Notes: generated from the sequence alone by a model not told the origin. A DNA stretch of 5,503 nt from Candidatus Dojkabacteria bacterium (GCA_020429485.1 JAGQLK010000087.1:1-5503), one strand, 5' to 3'; positions 1 to 5,503 are shown, numbered from the stretch's first letter. Numbers and translations are program-made.

Positions 1-8
1 CTTTCGCA

Positions 9-443
9 ATGAAATGGCTAAAATATATTGGTCTAATCGTTCTTCTGATACTTATTGATAGGCTAGTTAAATACATAGTGGTAAATAATTATGATTATGT
101 ATTAAATGAAGGTATTGCTCTCAGTCTATTTAATGATTCCACTATGGTTAGTATGACCCTTCATTTTTTAGGGATAGTTTTAGCTACATGGTATTTAATT
201 ACAAACTTAAAGACTATAGAGCAGAATAAGCTACTAGCAATAGCTATATTGATGGTTATAGCAGGTGGAGTAGGTAATATTATAGATAGAATTCTATACG
301 GGGGAGTTGTAGACTTTATTAGTATTTGGATAATCCCTACTTTTAATATAGCAGATACTCTAGTTACAGTAGGGGTGCTGTTTTCTGCCTATATAATATT
401 TTTAAAGGATAAAAATGAAAATAACAGTAACAGAGGAAAATAA
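9..443 (+). CDS. lspA: Lipoprotein signal peptidase (signal peptidase II)
   Basis: This is an aspartyl protease of the cytoplasmic membrane that removes the signal peptide from lipid-modified prolipoproteins. The 144-residue protein has about four hydrophobic segments (roughly residues 5-25, 49-67, 75-92 and 114-132), as in the family. Conserved blocks are visible in order: the DRxxK motif at D17 in the first helix, NEGIALSLF at 33-41, GGVGNIIDR at 86-94, VVDF at 100-103 and FNIAD at 112-116. By family knowledge D102 and D116 form the catalytic pair. Their 14-residue spacing is shorter than the 18 in E. coli, giving a short loop like that of many Gram-positive enzymes. The ATG at 9 puts DRxxK at the usual distance. 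Only two codons upstream are visible and the frame is open there, so a slightly earlier start cannot be excluded. The 3' end overlaps rluD by 29 nt. Identification is secure. Confidence 0.95.
   Translation: MKWLKYIGLIVLLILIDRLVKYIVVNNYDYVLNEGIALSLFNDSTMVSMTLHFLGIVLATWYLITNLKTIEQNKLLAIAILMVIAGGVGNIIDRILYGGVVDFISIWIIPTFNIADTLVTVGVLFSAYIIFLKDKNENNSNRGK
404..409 (+). promoter_or_regulatory. Probable ribosome binding site of rluD
   Basis: AAAGGA ends 5 nt before the ATG at 415 and lies within the end of lspA. It is the only gene start in the window with a recognisable Shine-Dalgarno-like sequence, and it supports the 29-nt overlap start of rluD. The match to the anti-SD consensus is moderate, so a chance occurrence is possible. 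Confidence 0.45.
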
Positions 444-1326
444 TGGTGAAAGATTAGATCTCTTTTTGACTAAAGTACAGAATGAATTCAGTAGGTCAGC
501 AGTAAAGAAACAACTAAATGATGCAGTAGTTAAGGTAAATGACGAGGTAGAGTATAGGCCTAACTATAAAGTGAAGTTAGGAGATATTATTGAATTTAAT
601 TTTATACAGGAGGAGCTTCCTACAGAGATAGTACCCCAAGATATGCCTCTTGATATTGTTTATGAGGATAAGGACTTGCTAGTGATCAATAAGCCCGTAG
701 GGCTAGTTGTTCATCCTGCTACAGGTAATTGGGAGGGGACGTTAATGAATGCCGTAGCTTATCACTATAAGGAACAACACACTGTTGGAGATAATATACG
801 ATCAGGCTTAATACATAGATTGGATAAAGATACATCGGGTCTAGTTTTAATAGGAAAGACTAATAAAGGGCTTTGGTATTATTCTAAACTTTTTGCCGAG
901 CGGAAAGTAAAAAAAACTTATCTTGTTGTAGTGAGAGGAGATCTTAGAAAATACTCAAGCAAATCTGAGTTCACAGTTCGAAATTATTTAGGACGGAATA
1001 CAAAAAATAGAAAAAAATTTACTGACACAGATGAACAACATGGAAAAATTGCGGAAACAAAATTTATTTTCAGGAATATTATTGAAATTGAAGGGAAAGT
1101 ATTTTCTTTGGTAGAGGCGAAACCCCATACAGGAAGAACTCATCAGATTAGAGTTCATTTAAGTAGTATCGGGCACCCTGTTTTGGGGGATGTCATTTAT
1201 GGTAGAGTAAATAAGTATAAAAGATTAATGCTTCATGCATGGAAATTATCTTTAACTGGCTTAAATGGGGAAGAGTTGAAATTTGAAGCAGAAATACCTG
1301 AAGAATTTTTAGAAATAAATGCCTAA
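415..1326 (+). CDS. rluD: RluA/RluD-family 23S rRNA pseudouridine synthase
   Basis: This enzyme isomerises uridine to pseudouridine in large-subunit rRNA. E. coli RluD modifies three uridines in helix 69, and that specificity is inferred here, not seen. An N-terminal S4 RNA-binding domain spans about residues 11-60 (begins GERLDLFL). The catalytic domain shows NKPVGLVVHPATG at 92-104, the hallmark HRLDKDTSGL at 134-143 with predicted catalytic D137, PHTGRTHQIRVH at 237-248 and the HPVLGD block at 254-259. The 303-residue length is usual for S4-containing RluD proteins. The ATG at 415 gives the expected short lead into the S4 domain, although it overlaps lspA by 29 nt. The stop is a tandem TAATAG that overlaps the next start. 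The lspA-rluD pairing is common in bacteria. The paralogues RluC and RluB/E/F differ in motif or layout, but the exact target uridine cannot be told from sequence. Confidence 0.93.
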   Translation: MKITVTEENNGERLDLFLTKVQNEFSRSAVKKQLNDAVVKVNDEVEYRPNYKVKLGDIIEFNFIQEELPTEIVPQDMPLDIVYEDKDLLVINKPVGLVVHPATGNWEGTLMNAVAYHYKEQHTVGDNIRSGLIHRLDKDTSGLVLIGKTNKGLWYYSKLFAERKVKKTYLVVVRGDLRKYSSKSEFTVRNYLGRNTKNRKKFTDTDEQHGKIAETKFIFRNIIEIEGKVFSLVEAKPHTGRTHQIRVHLSSIGHPVLGDVIYGRVNKYKRLMLHAWKLSLTGLNGEELKFEAEIPEEFLEINA

Positions 1327-1330
1327 TAGA
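1317..1330 (+). other. Overlapping stop/start junction rluD to LCP-like gene
   Basis: The sequence AAATGCCTAATAGA holds the ATG of the downstream gene (1319) and, 5 nt later in the rluD frame, tandem stops TAA and TAG. No Shine-Dalgarno sequence precedes the ATG. The layout suggests translational coupling by termination and reinitiation. It differs at only two of 14 positions from the ruvA/ruvB junction at 4545-4558. Confidence 0.6.
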
Positions 1331-2635
1331 TACACACTCTCAAGCTTTTTCAATAGACTCAAAAGAAAGAAGGGGTTTAAGAAAAAGAAAGGTTTTAAAA
1401 CAAAAACTAATATTTTTGACACTAAATTATTTAATGTCGCAAAAAACATTGTAATAGTGTCTGTTATCGTTTTTGTAACATATACGGTCATTTATCCAAC
1501 AGGAATGGCTATTTATGGCTTTAAGCTAGAAGAATATCCAAATACAGAACATTTGCAGAGAGAATGGAACCGCGGGGAGCGGTTGAATTTATTATTAATA
1601 GGTGTAGATGATTTGTCTCAGGATAACAAATTTGTCGATAGTATCGCTTTGATGATTGTAGATCCAGATGCGGAACAGGTTGGAATTTTCAATATCAATC
1701 CTGATTTAGCTGCTTATTCACCTGCATTAAGAAAAACTATCTATATCAGATCGGCATTTAATGAATCTAACGACGAAGTTGATGGTTTAACTAATACTAT
1801 TGAAGCGGTAGAAAATTTACTTGCCATCAGGGTAGATAAATACATCCTTATGGATAAAGATGGGTTTAATAATGCAACTCAAAGTTTCCAAGCAGCCAGA
1901 ATAGATTTTCAGCAAAAAATTCATGATCAAGATTTAGCAAAGTTAGACTCAAAAGTTTTAGGTTGGGACTCTGGAAAACAGTCAATCTATCCTGACGAAT
2001 TTTTAGCGCTTCTTGCTGCAGATGAATTAGGCAAAAATGATCAACTAAACAGACAGTTAGATTTTTATAGATCTCAGATTGAAAATATTAATTCTGTAAA
2101 TTCATATATCCACATAAGTAATTTGCTGGAGGATATTGCTGATAATATTTACACTAATATGACAGAATTGGAGTTCTATAGACTCTTATGGGAGTTAAGG
2201 TCATTAAGAAGTGATCAAGTAAAAGTTGCATATACAAGACAAGACTCAATGCTCAAAAGTGACGCATTTGGTATTTATCCTAGGTATGAACCAATTCTAG
2301 AAAATATAGATCAAGATCTATCAAGCATACTTTTTAATACAGATATCTTAAAAGAGCAGGCCAAAATCGAGGTACTTAACGGTTCTGGTGTAAGTGGCTT
2401 AGCTTATAACAGAGCGAGATGGATAACGAACATGGGAGGGAGAGTAATACTATATTCAAATAGCCCGGTTCAAGAACCAATAACAAAGATCTATGTAGAA
2501 GATAAAGAAAAATTTCCTAATACTCTTAATGGGATAGAAAGGGTTTTTAATGGTAAAATAGAATATCCTCAACAAGAATATCAATATAAACATGTTGGTG
2601 ACATCATAATAGTTATTGGTGAGGAATACGAATAG
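1319..2635 (+). CDS. Membrane-anchored LCP-like protein with degenerate LytR/CpsA/Psr domain and LytR_C tail
   Basis: The 438-residue protein has a short cytoplasmic tail rich in Lys and Arg (residues 13-29), one membrane segment at about 42-59, and an outside portion, so a type II (N-in) topology is predicted. Residues about 88-310 follow the LCP fold pattern: LNLLLIGVDD at 89-98, VDSIALMIVDP at 106-116, VDKYILMDKDGF at 172-183 and NRQ at 244-246. Residues 348-436 match LytR_C (IEVLNGSGVSGLA, then TKIYVED, ending DIIIVIGEEY). True LCP enzymes move wall polymers from a lipid pyrophosphate carrier to peptidoglycan using several arginines. Here the usual SIPRD reads NINPD (125-129), the R of R(S/A)D is V106, and the RxR pair aligns with A234 and E236. 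Catalysis is therefore doubtful, and a structural or binding role in the envelope is possible. The ATG at 1319 is the only start before the membrane segment that keeps the basic tail, and it overlaps rluD by 8 nt. The LytR_C call is firm; the LCP call rests on manual alignment. Confidence 0.75.
   Translation: MPNRYTLSSFFNRLKRKKGFKKKKGFKTKTNIFDTKLFNVAKNIVIVSVIVFVTYTVIYPTGMAIYGFKLEEYPNTEHLQREWNRGERLNLLLIGVDDLSQDNKFVDSIALMIVDPDAEQVGIFNINPDLAAYSPALRKTIYIRSAFNESNDEVDGLTNTIEAVENLLAIRVDKYILMDKDGFNNATQSFQAARIDFQQKIHDQDLAKLDSKVLGWDSGKQSIYPDEFLALLAADELGKNDQLNRQLDFYRSQIENINSVNSYIHISNLLEDIADNIYTNMTELEFYRLLWELRSLRSDQVKVAYTRQDSMLKSDAFGIYPRYEPILENIDQDLSSILFNTDILKEQAKIEVLNGSGVSGLAYNRARWITNMGGRVILYSNSPVQEPITKIYVEDKEKFPNTLNGIERVFNGKIEYPQQEYQYKHVGDIIIVIGEEYE
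1367..1402 (+). repeat. Tandem 18-nt duplication encoding KKGFKK/KKGFKT
   Basis: Two adjacent 18-nt units (1367-1384 and 1385-1402) match at 14 of 18 positions and encode KKGFKK and KKGFKT in the cytoplasmic tail of the LCP-like protein. Most differences are at third codon positions, which suggests an older in-frame duplication kept for its positive charge. A chance lysine-rich stretch in an A-rich genome is the alternative. Confidence 0.5.
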
Positions 2636-2656
2636 ATTAATTTTCATTGTTTAATT

Positions 2657-3451
2657 ATGTCAGGACATTCAAAGTGGTCAAAAATTAAAAGGGCCAAAGG
2701 AGCAAAAGATGCTAAAAAAGGTGCTTTATTCACCAAGCTAGCAAAAAATATCTCGTTAGCTGCTAAAGAGGGTGGCGCAGATCCAGATATGAATTTCACA
2801 CTTCGATTAGCTATTGATAAAGCAAAAGTGGCAAATATGCCTTCTGACAATATAGATAGAGCTGTCGCAAAGGGCGCTGGAGGTGATAACGGTGATGAAA
2901 TCTCAAGAGTTAGTTATGAGGCTTATGGTCCTGATGGAGTGGGAATTATTATTGACTGCCAAACTGACAATACAAATAGAACTGTAGCTGAGGTTAGAAA
3001 ACTTGTAGAAGACTCAGGAGGTAAAATAGCATCTCAAGGTAGCGTCTCATGGAAATTTGCAGAGAAAGGCTTAATCAGTGTAGCCCCTGCTAAATTAGTA
3101 AAAGCAGAAAAGTATGGTGCAGAAGATACTTATGAGGCAATAGATAAAGAAGAGGCTCAATTAGAACTATTAGAAGTAGAAGGAGTAGAGGATATGTCAG
3201 AAATAAGTGATGAAGATGATGATGGAAATACAATTGAATTACTAGAGCTTATTACAGATAAAGTAGATTTTGCAAAAGTTCTTAAAGATGTTGAACAAAA
3301 AAAATTCAAAATACATTCAGCTGAATTAATAAAAACTGCTTCAGAGACAATTACAGTTGATGATAAAAGTAAAGAAAAGATAGAAAATATTGTTTCTAAC
3401 TTGGAAGATCATGATGATGTAGATTCTGTCTGGACCGATATGGATTCTTGA
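2657..3451 (+). CDS. yebC: YebC/TACO1-family translation factor (often annotated as transcriptional regulator)
   Basis: The N-terminus MSGHSKWSKIKRAKGAKDAKKG and the blocks LRLAIDKAKVANMPSDNIDRA (50-70) and YEAYGPDGVGIIIDCQTDNTNRTVAEVRKLVEDSGG (87-122) are hallmarks of the family. Members were long labelled DNA-binding regulators. Later work on TACO1 and bacterial YebC links the family to the ribosome and to relief of stalling, notably at proline runs, so a cytoplasmic translation role is inferred. At 264 residues it is about 18 longer than E. coli YebC (246). The extra length falls between EKGLI (136-140) and the C-terminal domain and is rich in Glu and Asp. The ATG at 2657 gives the canonical MxGHSKW start, with no Shine-Dalgarno sequence. 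The gene ends on the only TGA stop in the window. Placement directly before ruvC is common in many bacteria. Confidence 0.95.
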   Translation: MSGHSKWSKIKRAKGAKDAKKGALFTKLAKNISLAAKEGGADPDMNFTLRLAIDKAKVANMPSDNIDRAVAKGAGGDNGDEISRVSYEAYGPDGVGIIIDCQTDNTNRTVAEVRKLVEDSGGKIASQGSVSWKFAEKGLISVAPAKLVKAEKYGAEDTYEAIDKEEAQLELLEVEGVEDMSEISDEDDDGNTIELLELITDKVDFAKVLKDVEQKKFKIHSAELIKTASETITVDDKSKEKIENIVSNLEDHDDVDSVWTDMDS

Positions 3452-3477
3452 TATTATCCACAATTGATTTTTAAGAA

Positions 3478-3960
3478 ATGAGTTCACTTAGTAAAATTGT
3501 TTTAGGAATTGATTGCGGCACTGCTATAGTAGGATGGTCTGTTATAGGCGTTAAGGGTAATAAATTTGAACATAAAGGGCATGGGGCAATTACTACAGAA
3601 AAAGGAAATGATATGTCTCTGAGACTTAAGAAAATTTACGAAGAATTGCTGATTATCATCGAAAAATACAAGCCAACTGAAATGGCAATTGAAGAATTAT
3701 TTTTCTTCAAAAATAAAACAACAGTAATAACTGTAAGTCAGGGCAGAGGAGTTACTGTTCTTGCAGGAGCAATGAAAGGACTCCCTGTATATGGTTATAC
3801 TCCTTTACAGGTGAAGCAGGCTGTAACTGGATATGGTAGAGCAGAGAAGGATCAAGTAAAGTTCATGGTATCAAAGATATTAGGATTAAAAGATCCACCT
3901 AAGTTAGATGATATCAATGATGCTTTAGCAGTAAGTATTTGTCATATTAATTCAACTTAA
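3478..3960 (+). CDS. ruvC: Holliday junction resolvase RuvC
   Basis: RuvC is a dimeric RNase H-fold endonuclease that cuts Holliday junctions symmetrically, working with RuvAB. The 160-residue length is close to the usual range (E. coli 173). All four metal-binding acidic positions can be placed: D12 in GIDCGTAIVGW, E72 in AIEELFFFKN, and D145 and D148 in DDINDALAV, corresponding to E. coli D7, E66, D138 and D141. F75 aligns with the base-stacking F69 of E. coli. The SQGRGVTVLAGA stretch (87-98) matches the conserved helix after the KN loop. One oddity is DCG where most relatives have DPG (C13 for Pro). The ATG at 3478 places D12 a few residues later than in E. coli and has no Shine-Dalgarno sequence. 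It is 26 nt after yebC and 6 nt before ruvA. Confidence 0.96.
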   Translation: MSSLSKIVLGIDCGTAIVGWSVIGVKGNKFEHKGHGAITTEKGNDMSLRLKKIYEELLIIIEKYKPTEMAIEELFFFKNKTTVITVSQGRGVTVLAGAMKGLPVYGYTPLQVKQAVTGYGRAEKDQVKFMVSKILGLKDPPKLDDINDALAVSICHINST

Positions 3961-3966
3961 ATAATT

Positions 3967-4554
3967 ATGATCGCAAAACTAAAAGGTAGAGTAGAGGAGG
4001 TATTTCCGACATTTATCATTTTAGATGTAAATGGAGTTGGCTATAAGGTAGAAGGAGACTTTCTGAATGTTTTAGAAGGTAATGATATCGAGGCATATAT
4101 ATTTACATATGTAAGAGAGCAAGATTTGAGACTTTTTGGATTTAGTAGAAAATCAGAATTCATCTTGTTTGAGAAGTTGCTGCAAATATCTGGTGTTGGA
4201 CCAAAAGCAGCTTTAGCACTCATTTCAAATGTAGGTACTGATCAGATATTAACTGCGATAAACAGTAATGAACCTAAGCTCTTGAAAACGACTGGTGTAG
4301 GGAATAAAACAGCTCAGAGAATTATTATAGAAATGAAAAACAAGATAGATAAGCTAGGCATAAAAGTTACAAAAGATACCCAAATTAACTTGGATAATAT
4401 TAATATGCTAACAGAAGTAGAAGAAGCATTAATTGATCTAGGTTATAATAAGAATCAAATTAAGAACGTTCTAGAAAAATTAAACTTGGAAAACAAAACA
4501 AGTGTTGATTTAGTAAAAGAAGCATTACAATTATTTAACAGATCAAATGAATAA
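3967..4554 (+). CDS. ruvA: Holliday junction branch-migration subunit RuvA
   Basis: RuvA forms tetramers that hold the four-way junction open and recruit RuvB rings. The 195-residue protein shows all three domains. The OB-fold is residues 1-63, starting MIAKLKGRV and ending LFGF. Two helix-hairpin-helix motifs follow, ISGVGPKAA (74-82) and TTGVGNKTAQRI (108-119). A C-terminal domain at about 145-190 (EVEEALIDLGY) contacts RuvB. The acidic pin that separates strands reads REQD (50-53) where E. coli has RED (E55, D56), so the second acidic residue is replaced by Q52 with an aspartate one place later. The start lacks a Shine-Dalgarno sequence and shares AATTATG with the yebC start. The gene ends in tandem stops TAATAG that overlap the ruvB start. 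Confidence 0.96.
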   Translation: MIAKLKGRVEEVFPTFIILDVNGVGYKVEGDFLNVLEGNDIEAYIFTYVREQDLRLFGFSRKSEFILFEKLLQISGVGPKAALALISNVGTDQILTAINSNEPKLLKTTGVGNKTAQRIIIEMKNKIDKLGIKVTKDTQINLDNINMLTEVEEALIDLGYNKNQIKNVLEKLNLENKTSVDLVKEALQLFNRSNE

Positions 4555-4558
4555 TAGA
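4545..4558 (+). other. Overlapping stop/start junction ruvA to ruvB
   Basis: AAATGAATAATAGA contains the ruvB ATG at 4547, followed 5 nt later in the ruvA frame by tandem stops TAA and TAG. No Shine-Dalgarno sequence precedes it. Reinitiation by ribosomes that finish ruvA is the likely way ruvB is translated, which would help balance the two partner proteins. The same arrangement and almost the same sequence occur at 1317-1330. Confidence 0.6.
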
Positions 4559-5503
4559 GTAGTTGATGCTGAAGACAACGGTGATGATTTAGAGACATTT
4601 GTCCAGTCTATAAGACCTAAATCATTTGCAGATGTTGTTGGAAGGGAAGTTGAAAAAAAGAATCTAAGAGTTATTATTGATGCAGCCAAAAAAAGAGGTG
4701 ATGCAGTAGATCATATTTTATTGCATGGTCCACCTGGACTTGGCAAAACCTCACTAGCGAATGTAATTTCTAACGAAGTCGGAACTGAATTATACAGTAC
4801 TTCAGGTGCTGCAATAGATAAGAAAGGCGACCTAGCATCTATTCTTACCAATATTGAAGAAAACGGTATTCTATTCATTGATGAGATTCATAGATTACAT
4901 AAATCTATCGAAGAAATGCTCTATTCTGCAATGGAGGATAGGCAGATTGATATAATTATCGGCAAAGGCCCTTCTGCTAGAACTTTGAAATTAGAACTAA
5001 ATCCTTTCACGATAATTGGTGCAACAACAAAAGTAGCTCTTTTAAGTTCACCGTTGAGAGATAGATTTGGTATGGATTTAAGGCTCGATTATTATTCTTA
5101 TCCGGAAATGCAAAGTCTTATAGAGCAGAAAGCCAAATTGTTGAGTGTGGGTATAGAATCAGATGCAGCACGCGAAATTGCACGTCGATCAAGAAGAACA
5201 CCTAGAATTGCTGTTAGAATACTTAAACGAATTAGAGATTTAGCTCAAGTACAGAATCAGGATTTCATTACCCATCAACTAGCCTTAGAAGGGCTAGATA
5301 TGATTAATGTTGATAGAAATGGACTGGACTATCTAGACAAAAAAATATTAAATACTATAATTAATAACTTCGATGGAGGTCCAGTTGGAATCAATACACT
5401 AGCTGCAGCTTTAACTGAAGATATAAATACTATTCAAGATGTATATGAGCCGTTCCTATTGAAAGAAGGTTTTATTATGAGAACACCTAGGGGTAGAGTA
5501 GTT
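4547..5503 (+). CDS. ruvB: Holliday junction branch-migration ATPase RuvB (3' end cut by window edge)
   Basis: RuvB is a hexameric AAA+ motor that pumps DNA through the RuvA-bound junction. The 319 visible residues are open to the last base, and about 15-25 residues are missing compared with the usual 330-340. Motifs in order: RPKSF at 23-27, Walker A GPPGLGKT at 61-68, KKGDLASILTN at 92-102, Walker B with ILFIDEIHRL at 108-117, the RuvA-contacting hairpin region around 132-150, sensor 1 GATT at 158-161, arginine-finger segment RDRFG at 171-175, sensor 2 TPR at 218-220, and the C-terminal winged helix with FDGGPVGINTLAAAL (275-289) and RTPRGRVV at the edge. The ATG at 4547 puts RPK at its normal distance, and no other in-frame Met precedes Walker A. 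The N-terminus has VVGRE where many relatives have FIGQE. It overlaps ruvA by 8 nt. The cut is due to the window, not a mutation. Confidence 0.97.
   Translation, partial: MNNRVVDAEDNGDDLETFVQSIRPKSFADVVGREVEKKNLRVIIDAAKKRGDAVDHILLHGPPGLGKTSLANVISNEVGTELYSTSGAAIDKKGDLASILTNIEENGILFIDEIHRLHKSIEEMLYSAMEDRQIDIIIGKGPSARTLKLELNPFTIIGATTKVALLSSPLRDRFGMDLRLDYYSYPEMQSLIEQKAKLLSVGIESDAAREIARRSRRTPRIAVRILKRIRDLAQVQNQDFITHQLALEGLDMINVDRNGLDYLDKKILNTIINNFDGGPVGINTLAAALTEDINTIQDVYEPFLLKEGFIMRTPRGRVV

Larger units (their letters stand above)
9..5503 (+). other. Probable single transcription unit lspA-rluD-LCP-yebC-ruvC-ruvA-ruvB
   Basis: All seven genes lie on one strand with junctions of -29, -8, +21, +26, +6 and -8 nt. 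None of the gaps holds a GC-rich hairpin followed by a T run, and no convincing -35/-10 pair was seen in them. Co-transcription is inferred from this packing. The unit may extend beyond both edges. Internal promoters inside coding sequence, for example within the end of the LCP-like gene before yebC, cannot be excluded by eye. Confidence 0.7.

Noticed and set aside
559..581. Perfect 7-bp inverted repeat (CCTAACT / AGTTAGG, 9-nt loop) inside rluD
   Set aside because: A few such hairpins are expected by chance in 5.5 kb of AT-rich DNA; no T run follows and it is within the S4 domain coding sequence.
608..615. AGGAGGAG in rluD as a ribosome binding site for an internal start
   Set aside because: No ATG, GTG or TTG follows within a workable distance, and the S4 and catalytic domains form one continuous protein.
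1309..1491. Minus-strand ORF of 60 codons opposite the rluD end and LCP-like start
   Set aside because: It is the antisense of a Lys-rich and membrane segment, which gives a Phe/Leu-rich reading; there is no family motif and it lies wholly over two supported genes.
1568..1584. GC-rich 6-bp hairpin (AACCGC / GCGGTT, loop GGGGA) inside the LCP-like gene
   Set aside because: It stands out against the AT-rich background, but there is no T run for a terminator, and it encodes the hydrophilic stretch NRGER just before the LCP domain. Short stems like this arise by chance.
2636..2656. Terminator or promoter in the gap before yebC
   Set aside because: Only a weak ATTAA/TTAAT pairing is visible, with no GC stem or T run, and no -35/-10 pair with proper spacing could be argued.
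2456..2850. Two minus-strand ORFs opposite the LCP-like gene end and the yebC start
   Set aside because: Both are shadows of well-supported coding sequence, with no recognisable domain and no start signal.
4041..4223. Minus-strand ORF of 60 codons inside ruvA
   Set aside because: It mirrors the conserved OB-fold and first helix-hairpin-helix coding sequence of ruvA and shows no independent protein features.

Overview
The window is an ordinary but very compact housekeeping gene cluster from an AT-rich bacterium (about one third G+C, estimated by eye). Seven genes lie on the + strand: lspA (lipoprotein signal peptidase), an rluD-type 23S rRNA pseudouridine synthase, a membrane-anchored LytR/CpsA/Psr-like protein with a LytR_C tail, a yebC/TACO1-type translation factor, and ruvC, ruvA and ruvB (Holliday junction processing). 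The last gene, ruvB, runs off the right edge. No RNA gene, mobile element, CRISPR array or gene-free stretch longer than 26 bases was found.

Layout: lspA (9-443) overlaps rluD (415-1326) by 29 nt. rluD overlaps the LCP-like gene (1319-2635) by 8 nt. After a 21-nt gap comes yebC (2657-3451), after 26 nt ruvC (3478-3960), after 6 nt ruvA (3967-4554), and ruvA overlaps ruvB (4547-5503, partial) by 8 nt. No terminator or convincing promoter lies between genes, so they probably form one transcription unit, or part of a longer one.

By function, the left half serves the cell envelope and ribosome maturation: LspA trims lipoproteins, RluD modifies 23S rRNA, and the LCP-like protein is predicted to sit in the membrane facing outward. 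The right half holds the widespread yebC-ruvC-ruvA-ruvB block. RuvA recognises the four-way junction, RuvB is the hexameric ATPase that drives branch migration, and RuvC cuts the junction.

Organism: the presence of RuvC argues against most Bacilli, which use RecU. Extreme gene packing, near absence of Shine-Dalgarno sequences at starts, and a degenerate LCP/LytR_C protein would fit a Candidate Phyla Radiation (Patescibacteria) lineage. A low-GC clostridial relative cannot be excluded from sequence reading alone. UGA acts as a stop (yebC ends on TGA and no gene contains an in-frame TGA), so the UGA=Gly code of Gracilibacteria/Absconditabacteria and the UGA=Trp code of mollicutes are not supported.

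I do not see a new biological system. The points worth a second look are the LCP-like protein that has lost most catalytic-site arginines, two overlapping gene junctions with nearly the same sequence (AAATGNNTAATAGA), strong Shine-Dalgarno-like sequences that occur inside genes but not at starts, and an acidic expansion in YebC.
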